64,000 bases of DNA from a bacterium. GTDB lineage: Bacteria > Bdellovibrionota_C > UBA2361 > RFPC01. The notes beneath the pieces were generated by a model. It made no database searches. It was not told where the DNA came from and saw nothing but the letters and a program-made list of their open reading frames with translations. Where the stretch lies: the NCBI GenBank assembly GCA_030428205.1, contig JAUIBK010000001.1, positions 1 through 64,000 on the forward strand, given 5' to 3'. Below, one piece after another: positions 54,231 through 62,265 of the stretch. Within the stretch, counting starts at the first letter, position 1. Each line of letters begins with the position of its first letter. Made by a program: the position numbers and the translations under genes.

Positions 54231-54851
54231 GTCCAGCTCCCATTTTTCAATATCCCAGTCCTAGTCCATTTTCCTGGTTCTGGCCCTGGTCACAGCCCTC
54301 CTCCAACTCCTGCATCATCCCTCTTACCCTTTCTTCACACAAACCGCAGTAAGAATCTTAGCCACTCTCTCTAATAATTCCTTCGCCTCTTCAACCTCCC
54401 CTTGAAATCTATTATCCATTATTTCAATAACGTCACATACCGCTGCACATTCCATAGTTGAACCTCGAGCAATAGAGTAGAACCTGAATCTTTCATTTTT
54501 TTCGGTTTTACCGGAACCTTCCGCAATATTCAGGGGGATCGATATCGCAGCTCGCTTAAGTTGATCTTTAATATGAGCATTTCCTCTGGGGAGTTTATCT
54601 AAAAGTTTATTTGCAACTTTAAGAAATTGAATGCTGATCTGATATGCTTCAAATTTTTCATGTCCAAACATCTTACATTTCTCCGATTATTGAGTTTTCT
54701 TGGTGTGCTCCTTATTCGGTTATTTTTCGGGAAAGTTGTTTGGCACGTTATGTTTTATTTTGGAGGGGGGGGGAGCAGGGCCAGAACCAGAACCAGAACC
54801 AGGAAAATGGACTAGGACTAGGACTGGGATATTGGAAATTTGGAGCTGGAC
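54231..54851. mobile_element. IVP element: four-helix-bundle gene inside inverted arms
   Basis: Left arm 54231-54303 and right arm 54762-54851 are imperfect inverted copies sharing GTCCAGCTCC, TCAATATCCCAGTCCTAGTCC and ATTTTCCTGGTTCTGG. The right arm has extra short tandem units (CCAGAA three times, GGACTA twice). The gene at 54324-54671 lies between. This suggests a movable unit carrying an IVP-type protein gene. Confidence 0.55.
54324..54671 (-). CDS. Four-helix-bundle (23S rRNA IVP/S23-like) protein
   Basis: 115 residues with the IVP pattern: KFEAYQISIQFLKVANKLL, then LKRAAISIPLNIAEGSGK and the ERFRFYSIARGSTMECAA helix. Members form pentameric helical bundles and are often encoded within insertions in 23S rRNA genes or in repeat-flanked loci, as here. 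Confidence 0.88.
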   Translation of the reverse strand: MFGHEKFEAYQISIQFLKVANKLLDKLPRGNAHIKDQLKRAAISIPLNIAEGSGKTEKNERFRFYSIARGSTMECAAVCDVIEIMDNRFQGEVEEAKELLERVAKILTAVCVKKG

Positions 54852-55350
54852 GGAGGTTGAAAGAGGATAGAAAGAGAAGCACGAGAGAGATACGCTCAAA
54901 TTGGATCTGTACTCTCAAGTAGGACTTCAATACCCTTTCTCTAAAAGTGCATTGAAGTCCTACTTGGAAACTATTGACCGTTTATCCGAAACCAAAAATT
55001 AACCGAAAAAAACAAAAGGAATTATACTAACCTAAGTGTTGGATAAATAAGTGGTAGATAGCCCGCATAGCTGAGCGTGCGTATACGGTAATCAGTCCCA
55101 CGAACCTACTGTTGCTCAAAAAAAACCTCGGGAAAAATACCCAAAAATATAACCTGTAAGACGTATCTCTTCTCGATACTTCGCTCACGTTCCAATCGTG
55201 GAAGGTGAAGGAAGCACCGAAAAAATCTCTCTTTCTACCCGTAAACCAGTAATGTCAAAGTACTCATACCTTTATCTGTGTTATGGAGGGGAATGCTTCA
55301 GGTTATCTCTAACGTGGATAAGGTGCTGAAGTTATATGAGTTTTAGGCGG
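54852..55350. other. Non-coding region with a 16-bp inverted repeat
   Basis: No gene. CAAGTAGGACTTCAAT (54916-54931) and its perfect reverse complement (54951-54966) form a hairpin with a 19-base loop. The rest is AT-rich with no recognised element. Confidence 0.5.
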
Positions 55351-55498
55351 AGGCTGAGGCCAAGAATAAGACCAAAGCCAAGATATAGGCCACGGCTTCG
55401 GCGGAGATGTAGCGCCTCCGACTACATTTCCTCGGGCTCAGCCTTCTTCTCTGTCTTAGTCTATCTCTTGGCTTTGGTCTTATTCTTGGCCTCAGCCT
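55351..55498. repeat. 38-bp inverted repeat, nested hairpin
   Basis: Arms 55351-55388 and 55461-55498 (core GGCCAAGAATAAGACCAAAG) pair with one mismatch around a 72-base interior. The interior contains a second hairpin (GGAGATGTAG 55402-55411 with CTACATTTCC 55421-55430). No gene lies inside. A 22-base piece of the arm recurs at 62052. Confidence 0.75.
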
Positions 55499-55531
55499 TC
55501 TATGCCGCTTTGTTCGAAGTGAGCTATCGCT

Positions 55532-56095
55532 TTATTCCCCAAACAACCGATCCAACATAATCGCACAAGCCGACCGCACCGAAAGGTGATTGTACTCGGT
55601 TGGTCCATTTATGGGCTCAAGAAAAAGGTCTGTCTGTTCAAGTAACTCTTGCGACATCCCCCAACCAGTTCCTAGCAGAAGAAGGTAGTGGTGTTCGCTG
55701 TCTTTGTTCATCTGTTCTCTAAGGTTGGAAAACGAAACCCGTTCTCCCCCTTGATGAGCAGATGTTGCAACGAGTAGCGGTGTTTTTCCTGTTTTCTTCT
55801 GTATATCTTCTTTGATCTGCTCGAGTGTCTCGGTGATATGCAAGATATCAAAGGCGTCTTTTCTGTCAGGATTGTATGTTGCACCGTGTCCTTCCTTCCA
55901 GTGTCGCTCAAGAGTTGAGGCAAGCGAGCGGAGCACGGAAGAAGAGTGAGCAATGTAAAAAGAGCGTGTGTTGTACGTTCGGCAACTTCGGCAGATATCG
56001 TGCACATCCATCATGGTGAGAGAAGTCGTAACGATAGCGTCTTGTTTGTCGAGCATGCCGTCGTGAAGAAGAGCGACGGAAAGGTTACTGATCAT
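55532..56095 (-). CDS. COG4752/PF09936-type RNA methyltransferase
   Basis: 187 residues. It begins with the VALLHDGMLDKQ and MMDVHDICRSCRTYN motifs and has a SPOUT-like C-terminus with HYLLLLGTGWGMSQEL and YNHLSVRSACAIMLDRL. This family is commonly encoded beside trmD. ATG 56095 overlaps the trmD stop by four bases (ATGA) and has GGAG upstream. Confidence 0.85.
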   Translation of the reverse strand: MISNLSVALLHDGMLDKQDAIVTTSLTMMDVHDICRSCRTYNTRSFYIAHSSSVLRSLASTLERHWKEGHGATYNPDRKDAFDILHITETLEQIKEDIQKKTGKTPLLVATSAHQGGERVSFSNLREQMNKDSEHHYLLLLGTGWGMSQELLEQTDLFLEPINGPTEYNHLSVRSACAIMLDRLFGE

Positions 56096-56793
56096 AGCGC
56101 TCCTTTCTCCCGGAGATCTGGTCGTCGTTTCTTGGTGAGCTCTTGCGCCTGTTCTTTTCGCCACTTGGCGATAGCTTCATGGTTTCCAGAGAGGAGGACT
56201 TCGGGGACTTTCGCTCCACGAAACTCTGCAGGCCTTGTATATTGTGGGGCCTCAAGCAGCGTTTCTCCGTTACTTGAGAGTTGAAACGATTCGCATTCGG
56301 TTGACTCTGCGTTTCCAACAACGCCGTCTAGAAGTCGTATGGTTGCTTCTAGTACAACCATACTCGCTACTTCTCCGCCCATCAGAACGTAGTCACCGAT
56401 GGAGAGCTCAAGGTCGACGTGAGCATCAAGCACCCGTTGGTCAATGCCCTCGTACCTTCCACACACAAAGATAAGCTCTTGGTGCTCAGCAAGGGTGTGG
56501 GCTTGGCTTTGAACAAAAGGTTTTCCTGCTGGAGTGAGCGCGATAACTGGCGCGCTCGGATAGAGTGATTTTGCTTCTTCGATCGCTGCAACAAGAGGTT
56601 CGGGCTTCATCACCATGCCAGCGCCGCCGCCGTAAGGTGTGTCATCTACGTGGTGGTGGGGGCCAGGAGCAAATGCACGTGGTGTTTGAAACGACACGGA
56701 GATCGTTCCGTTCTCTTTTGCTTTTCCGATAAGCGAGCACGCAAAAAAACTCTCAAAGAGCTCTGGGAAAAGGGTGATGATATGAATATGCAT
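56092..56793 (-). CDS. trmD: tRNA (guanine-N1)-methyltransferase
   Basis: A 233-residue TrmD: HIHIITLFPELFESFF, DDTPYGGGAGMVMKPEPL, FVCGRYEGIDQRVLDAHVD, LSIGDYVLMGGE and PQYTRPAEF are all present. It methylates G37 of tRNAs. ATG 56793 has GGGAGAG upstream; an in-frame TTG/GTG 12-15 bases earlier would enclose it. It lies downstream of rpsP, without rimM between. Confidence 0.95.
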   Translation of the reverse strand: MHIHIITLFPELFESFFACSLIGKAKENGTISVSFQTPRAFAPGPHHHVDDTPYGGGAGMVMKPEPLVAAIEEAKSLYPSAPVIALTPAGKPFVQSQAHTLAEHQELIFVCGRYEGIDQRVLDAHVDLELSIGDYVLMGGEVASMVVLEATIRLLDGVVGNAESTECESFQLSSNGETLLEAPQYTRPAEFRGAKVPEVLLSGNHEAIAKWRKEQAQELTKKRRPDLREKGAL

Positions 56794-56850
56794 GAACTCT
56801 CCCACCAATTTGGTTTATCACAATGAAGAGGAGAGGGCGAAAACAGCGTC

Positions 56851-57189
56851 TTACTTGCTTGCTGCCTTCTTCGCTTTCATCTTTGCGCGACGGTTTGCAC
56901 GGCGAGCAACGATTTTGTTGCGCTGGTGTTCGTCTTTCCCTTTAAGAAGATCTGGGAAGTTCTTGTTGATAAGGTCACGAACAACTTGAGTTGGTTTCGC
57001 TCCGTCCATAACCCAGCGGCGGATCTTGTCTTCTTTAAGATTTACGGCAGGTGGGTTAACCATTGGGTTGTATGTACCAACAATCTCGTGAAATCGTCCA
57101 TCACGTCGCGCTGCTTTTTCTGTTGCGACGATGCGGTAAAAAGGTCGCTTCTTTTGTCCGTGCCGTGCAAGGCGAATTGCTATAGCCAC
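56851..57189 (-). CDS. rpsP: Ribosomal protein bS16
   Basis: A 112-residue S16: AIRLARHGQKKRPFYRIVA and FHEIVGTYNP are typical; the C-terminus carries a long Lys/Arg/Ala extension (RRANRRAKMKAKKAAS), longer than the 82-residue E. coli protein. Start GTG at 57189 with CGGAG upstream. It begins the rpsP-trmD operon. Confidence 0.95.
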   Translation of the reverse strand: MAIAIRLARHGQKKRPFYRIVATEKAARRDGRFHEIVGTYNPMVNPPAVNLKEDKIRRWVMDGAKPTQVVRDLINKNFPDLLKGKDEHQRNKIVARRANRRAKMKAKKAASK

Positions 57190-57592
57190 AAGTATAATCT
57201 CCGTAAAAATCAGCTATGTACTCTGCTGCGCAAGTGTCGAAAATCAGTATAAAAACAGCGCAGCGAGATGGATATTTATAGCAGAATGACGGATAAACTC
57301 AACTTCCAGCAAGGTAATGAAGCCCGCCTGCATTTTGATAGTAATTTCAGTAGATTAGAGGGGTCGCGAGCACATGCGGTGAGTGTTCCCGAGAACTGTC
57401 GACTTTCCGTTACCAATTTCTTGAACTTTTTTCTCCGTGGCGAAGACCCTAGCGAAATGCCAAAGAACGGTGCCACGGAGAAAAAAGTTCAAGAAATTGG
57501 TTGTTCCTCCCTACGAAGACAGTGGTGTGAAATGTGACCAGGTAGTGGTATGAAATGACTCTGGTATTTCTAAACTTATTCATTTTTTCCCT
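57190..57592. other. Divergent intergenic region
   Basis: 403 bases between rpsP (minus) and metG (plus). It contains family A copy 3 at 57412-57501. No promoter pair stands out. Confidence 0.4.
57412..57501. repeat. Inverted-repeat element, family A copy 3
   Basis: Perfect 30-bp arms at 57412-57441 and 57472-57501 around a 30-base loop. Unlike copies 1 and 2 it lies between divergently transcribed genes, which argues against a pure terminator role. Confidence 0.88.
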
Positions 57593-59296
57593 ATGTCCTC
57601 AAAACGCCTCCTAGTAACCGCAGCACTTCCTTACTCTAACGGCCGCCTTCACGTAGGTCATATCGCCGGGTGCTATCTCCCTGCTGATATCTTTGTGCGC
57701 TTTGAGAGGATGCGCGGCAAAGAGGTGCGATACGTGTGTGGTTCTGATGACCACGGGGTTGCTATTAAGATTACGGCAGAAAAAGAAGGCAAGTCTCCAG
57801 CAGAAGTTGCTCAGTATTACAGCGATCATCAAAAAGAAGACTTTGCTGGGATGGGGATACACTTTGATGTGTACGGTTCTACAAGTCGTACAAAATACCA
57901 CTTTGCACGTAGCCAAGAGATGTTCATGAGCCTTTTTGAGAAGGGCTACTTTGAGAAGAAAGTAAGTGAACAGTTCTATGATGAGAGCAAATCAGCCTTT
58001 TTACCTGACCGGTATGTGAAAGGAACGTGTGGATACTGTGACACTCCTGACCAAAACGGCGACCAGTGTGAAAACTGCGGTAAGGTGCTTGATGTTTCTA
58101 CGCTCAAAGATGCCGTAAGTGTTCTCTCAGGTAACAAAGCTACTGTTCGTGAAACAACTCACTGGTTTATCGATCTTTCAAAGTCACAAGGCGCTGTTGA
58201 AGAGTGGCTCAAGGAAAGCGAAGTGCGAGACCATACGCGGAAGTATGTTTCTGGCCTGCTCTCTTCTGGTCTCGTACAACGTTCAATGACCCGAGATCTC
58301 GACTGGGGGATTCCTGTGCCTCTTGATGATCCTGAAGCTGCGGGAAAGGTTCTCTATGTGTGGTTTGATGCCCCGATTGGATATATTTCAAACACTGAAG
58401 AGCTTTGCGAAGAGAGAGACGGAGACTCCGAGAAGTTTACCGAGTGGTGGAAGTCTGAAGATTGTGGGATTTACCACTTCATTGGTGAAGATAATACAAT
58501 TTTTCACTGCGTCATTTGGATAGCGATGCTCTCTGCTGAAGGCACGTATCAGTTGCCAAAGGGAGTGTTTGTCAATCAGTATCTCAATATTCAGTTTCCA
58601 GATAAAGAGGCTGAGAAGATCTCTAAGTCACGTGGAAATGCTGTCTGGATTGGTGATTATCTTGAAAAAGGTGGAAGCCCAGATAGTCTCCGATACTACC
58701 TTACGGCGATTGCGCCTGAGCGGGCACGGAGTGTGTTTAAACCAGACGATCTTGTGCAAAGAAATAATACCGACTTGGCAAATGTAATCGGTAACTTTGT
58801 GAACCGTATTCTCTCTTTTACGAAAAAGCATGTCGGCGATACTCCTCCTCAGATTGAAGAATCAAAACTAGAAGAGGTTGATATTCGGTTTCGTGCTCTG
58901 CGTACACAAACGCATCGCACGGTTACCGAGCTTCTTGAAGGAGCGCAGACTAAGGGCGCACTTGAAGCCATTATGGAGTATGCCCGAGCGTGTAATAAGT
59001 ACGTTGATGATATGGCCCCATGGGCAACGAGAAAAACTGATATGGCGCGTACAGAACTTACGTTAGCTGTGGCGATTGAAGCTATCTCTTTTTTAGGTGT
59101 GATTCTCCAGCCGTTTTTACCTTTTACCTCTGAAAAGCTGCTACGCATGCTTTCTCTTTCAGCTGATAAACTCTCGTGGGATGACGCACTTCAAGGCTTA
59201 GCGCTTGGAGTAACACTTGGCGATACAGAGATTTTGTTCAGTAAAATGGAGCTCTCGGATTGGATTTCTGAGAAAGAACAGGATAAGGAGTCGTAG
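57593..59296 (+). CDS. metG: Methionyl-tRNA synthetase
   Basis: 567 residues. Class Ia motifs: ALPYSNGRLHVGH (HIGH variant), a knuckle CGYCDTPDQNGDQCENCG (four Cys, one zinc), and KISKSRGN (KMSKS variant). It ends without the C-terminal dimerisation/tRNA-binding domain of the longer form. The next gene overlaps its stop, so the two are coupled. Confidence 0.95.
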   Translation: MSSKRLLVTAALPYSNGRLHVGHIAGCYLPADIFVRFERMRGKEVRYVCGSDDHGVAIKITAEKEGKSPAEVAQYYSDHQKEDFAGMGIHFDVYGSTSRTKYHFARSQEMFMSLFEKGYFEKKVSEQFYDESKSAFLPDRYVKGTCGYCDTPDQNGDQCENCGKVLDVSTLKDAVSVLSGNKATVRETTHWFIDLSKSQGAVEEWLKESEVRDHTRKYVSGLLSSGLVQRSMTRDLDWGIPVPLDDPEAAGKVLYVWFDAPIGYISNTEELCEERDGDSEKFTEWWKSEDCGIYHFIGEDNTIFHCVIWIAMLSAEGTYQLPKGVFVNQYLNIQFPDKEAEKISKSRGNAVWIGDYLEKGGSPDSLRYYLTAIAPERARSVFKPDDLVQRNNTDLANVIGNFVNRILSFTKKHVGDTPPQIEESKLEEVDIRFRALRTQTHRTVTELLEGAQTKGALEAIMEYARACNKYVDDMAPWATRKTDMARTELTLAVAIEAISFLGVILQPFLPFTSEKLLRMLSLSADKLSWDDALQGLALGVTLGDTEILFSKMELSDWISEKEQDKES

Positions 59297-59298
59297 TG

Positions 59299-60069
59299 AT
59301 GCTTTCTCATGATAAGCAGCAAGAGGTTGTTGAGATTGTACGCCGAGCCGGTGCAAAACTCGCTGAGCTTTGGCCTGGGGATAAGGAAGATACTTTAGAG
59401 CGAAAGACAAAAGATGATGGAAGCATTGTCACCAATGCCGATCTTGCTTCAAACGAAATTATCGTCTCAGGTCTCAAAAACCTTTTTCCAAACGATGGCA
59501 TCTTCTCCGAAGAGCTTCCTGCCCAAGAAGATTATTTTGAAAAAGAGTATGTCTGGGTCATTGATCCTCTTGATGGAACCTCCTACTTTTCTCGTGGTAG
59601 TGATGATTTCTGTGTGCTTGTTTCACGGTGTAAGAACGAACAGTGCGAGAAGAGAGGAAGTATTGGGAGAGCGGTTTTTGGTGTGGTTTATACTCCATTA
59701 GCCGATGAGATGGTTTATGGACACGTAGGGGGTGATGTCTATCTCAATGAGAGTAAGGTGGTCTTACCTCAAGGCAGCGAACCGCGTCCCGGAAAAGTTG
59801 TAGCTCGACACTGCCAACTAGAAAATCGCGATCTAGAGTACCCAGGTGACCTCTCTGCTTCTGTAGCAATGTCGATGATGCTCAGTGGTAAAATTGATGG
59901 AGTCGTTACCCAGTTTACCCTTCACTCTGAATGGGATATCGCCCCGTTTATTGCCCTTGCTACATCTCTTGGATTGTCTGTGAAAACGGACACTGGAGAA
60001 CAGCCGTGGTTTCGTTATGGAATGGGGATTGATTTTGAGCGAATGGAGATTTATCGCTCATTAGCCTGA
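59299..60069 (+). CDS. Inositol-monophosphatase-family phosphatase
   Basis: 256 residues: FSEELP, WVIDPLDGTSYFSRG and SEWDIAPFIAL are the three metal-binding motifs of the IMPase/CysQ/HisN superfamily. The substrate (inositol phosphate, 3'-phosphoadenosine phosphate, or histidinol phosphate) cannot be decided. AAGGAG precedes the ATG; a GTG one codon earlier overlaps the metG stop. Confidence 0.85.
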   Translation: MLSHDKQQEVVEIVRRAGAKLAELWPGDKEDTLERKTKDDGSIVTNADLASNEIIVSGLKNLFPNDGIFSEELPAQEDYFEKEYVWVIDPLDGTSYFSRGSDDFCVLVSRCKNEQCEKRGSIGRAVFGVVYTPLADEMVYGHVGGDVYLNESKVVLPQGSEPRPGKVVARHCQLENRDLEYPGDLSASVAMSMMLSGKIDGVVTQFTLHSEWDIAPFIALATSLGLSVKTDTGEQPWFRYGMGIDFERMEIYRSLA

Positions 60070-60363
60070 GCAGAGGTCAGGAAAAAAGATGCAACCGTCA
60101 AGGGGAAGCTCTGGGTCTTCCTGGGGAACTGCTTGCGGTAGGCACTTTTTTAAGTCAGGATCCCATGACATATCGAGATCGTTCCAAGGTTTTTTATCAT
60201 CAACTTCGTGATCCACTTCTGCTTTTTCGTAAATATTACAAGTATACTCACCTACAAAAAGCCCAAGAGGTGAAAGTGCGGGAAAGGCGATAAGTATCAC
60301 AAGTGTTAACACTAGAGATGTTTCAATGAGGGTGCCGCCAGTTTCTTGATTACGTGGTTTCAT
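60061..60363 (-). CDS. Small TadE/pilin-like membrane protein
   Basis: 100 residues. The N-terminus GGTLIETSLVLTLVILIAFPAL resembles the TadE/pseudopilin type: a Gly then a Glu-containing hydrophobic segment. The remainder is short and periplasmic, with four or more cysteines. Its ATG directly follows the TAA of the upstream gene. Likely processed and assembled with its neighbour, but no Tad machinery is present in the window. Confidence 0.55.
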   Translation of the reverse strand: MKPRNQETGGTLIETSLVLTLVILIAFPALSPLGLFVGEYTCNIYEKAEVDHEVDDKKPWNDLDMSWDPDLKKCLPQAVPQEDPELPLDGCIFFPDLCSG

Positions 60364-61683
60364 TTATTGTCCTGGCTGAACCGTAAGAGAAACTGCAACT
60401 GCAGGGTGTGGTGTTGGTGGGATGAGAAACTTATAAGCCCCCCCGACTAACTGAATGAATGATACCTCTGTATCAGCCTGATCGGGAGCATTGCTATCGA
60501 AAACATTCCAAAGCTGAGAGATATTTGTCTTGAGAAGGTAAACAACTTTCATTGGGCCAGGAGATACGTTTTGAGGGAATTCCAGTCCTAAGCAAGTGAT
60601 GTGATTCGGAGTATAGAGCACTGCGGATGTTGGTTGAGGTGAATCGATATTTACAAAAGGTGAATTCTCTAGAGAGTTTACACTACCCATATTGAGGGTC
60701 TGTGTTTGACTAGGAGTATCTTTTGTAACCTCCCGAGCACCTTTTTCTTGAGGTGAGGTGCGAAGCGATAAGCTACTACTACTTTTAGTTGGAGTCTGTC
60801 CGAAGATCTCAGGAAAGTAGTTTTCAAGTGGATATTGAGGAGATCCTCCTCCTCTTTCATGTACGGAGGCTGTGTGTTGCTCAAAGGAGCCTCCAAGGCT
60901 AATAGAAGGAAGTGGCTCTGAGGTACATTCCGTCGTTGGATCGATTGAGAGGGTGTGTGTAGCAAATTGATCGAGATTTTCCGGTTTTACATCCTCCCCT
61001 TCAATGAGGAGATTGTAGAAGTTTGCCCAGTCATCAGGGGAAAAGAGCATGGCGGTAATATTATAGAAACCAGTTTGGTTTAAATCGAGAGGAGCTCCAG
61101 GAGCCGCCGTTGCACCTGCTCCAAAAACGATGAGCTCCAGGCTGAATTCGTCAAACTGGTGATCGAATTGTACGTTACTAGCTATTAACGCACCTGCGGT
61201 CTCATCAATGAGGACATGAAGAGCATGGCTTACTGGATCTTCACTTCCAATTGCATCAAGTGCAGGAGCAACTCCATTAAGAACAGTAATGGGATCGTTT
61301 CCTCCACCAGGGTGGCAAGGGATTTGGTGGTTACTAGAAGTCCACGTAGCGATAGGAAGCTCACTTCCTTCGGGGTACTTTGATAATCCCCCTTTTACAT
61401 CTCCTTTGGTTGTCACTCGAATAGTTTCCTCATTAACATGTGCAACATGCTCTGGAATGAGGCAGGATCGAGCAATATCTACGACATCATAATGACCGAC
61501 ATTTTGAGCCGATTGAGCCTGGGCTTGAACCGTATAAACGCCTGCGGGAAGTGCCACTCCCATACTTGGAAACGAGAGTAAGAGAAGCATCGCAAGCAGT
61601 GTAACAAGAGCAATACCTGAAAGAAGGTGGAGCTCACAAAGATGAAGTGCTTTTGCGTATCCCCGATAAGATTGATTACTCAT
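60364..61683 (-). CDS. Large exported protein, possibly TadG-like
   Basis: 439 residues, one hydrophobic segment at residues 15-42 (LLSGIALVTLLAMLLLLSFP) after a positively charged start, then a long soluble domain rich in Ser/Thr/Pro with scattered cysteines. ATG 61683 has GGGGAAAG upstream. The pair with the TadE-like gene fits a TadE/TadG arrangement, but no family could be confirmed. Confidence 0.5.
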   Translation of the reverse strand: MSNQSYRGYAKALHLCELHLLSGIALVTLLAMLLLLSFPSMGVALPAGVYTVQAQAQSAQNVGHYDVVDIARSCLIPEHVAHVNEETIRVTTKGDVKGGLSKYPEGSELPIATWTSSNHQIPCHPGGGNDPITVLNGVAPALDAIGSEDPVSHALHVLIDETAGALIASNVQFDHQFDEFSLELIVFGAGATAAPGAPLDLNQTGFYNITAMLFSPDDWANFYNLLIEGEDVKPENLDQFATHTLSIDPTTECTSEPLPSISLGGSFEQHTASVHERGGGSPQYPLENYFPEIFGQTPTKSSSSLSLRTSPQEKGAREVTKDTPSQTQTLNMGSVNSLENSPFVNIDSPQPTSAVLYTPNHITCLGLEFPQNVSPGPMKVVYLLKTNISQLWNVFDSNAPDQADTEVSFIQLVGGAYKFLIPPTPHPAVAVSLTVQPGQ

Positions 61684-62265
61684 AACTTTCCCCATAAAAC
61701 ATGCGATTACAAAACTCGTTGAATCGCTGTTACATCTCATACACCCCTGTAGAGATACTCCTTAAACTACGCACACCAAGACATCTGTTTCAGAACCGAA
61801 ACCTAAGAAGTGAATGAAAATTATGCCTGCCCTATCATTGAACATCGGATAGTCATGAGAAATACTTAAGAGTTGTTTCGAAATACACAAAAAATGCACG
61901 TTTTGTTCGGTTAGATTGCAGGGTTAGGGGAGGAAAATACAAGATCTTCGTAGTGAATGGACTCGCTGATTTAAGACTCAAGGTGTAGAAACACAGAGTA
62001 GGTGTTCTTTGTGCCTTGGCGTATTGTCATGCTCGTAGAAAGTGAAGCGGGGGCTGAAACCAAGAATAAGACCTACCCTCTAAGTATTTCGTAGATCCCC
62101 CCTACGAGATATTCCCTAATTAGATCCTGAGAAATTTAATGCGCCGCGATTAATTAAGGGGACCCCTTATCTCGTCGACTCCTTTGCTGATGCGTGGGGA
62201 AGCTGTGCCTATTGGTATCTCTCTCTTTGCCAGTCTGGTAGTAAAAGAAGCAAGCGGAGTTGTAA
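61684..62265. other. Intergenic region with a repeat fragment and small hairpin
   Basis: 582 bases, no gene. GGCTGAAACCAAGAATAAGA at 62052-62071 (continuing to 62073) matches the 55351 repeat arm with two mismatches. TATTTCGTAG (62085-62094) and CTACGAGATA (62102-62111) form a hairpin with one mismatch. Confidence 0.5.

Noticed and set aside
54781..54827. CRISPR array
   Set aside because: Units of 6 bp without spacers.
54644..54930. ORFs with Arg-Thr or Pro-Ser repeats on both strands
   Set aside because: Products of the CCAGAA and GGACTA short tandem repeats in the IVP element arm.
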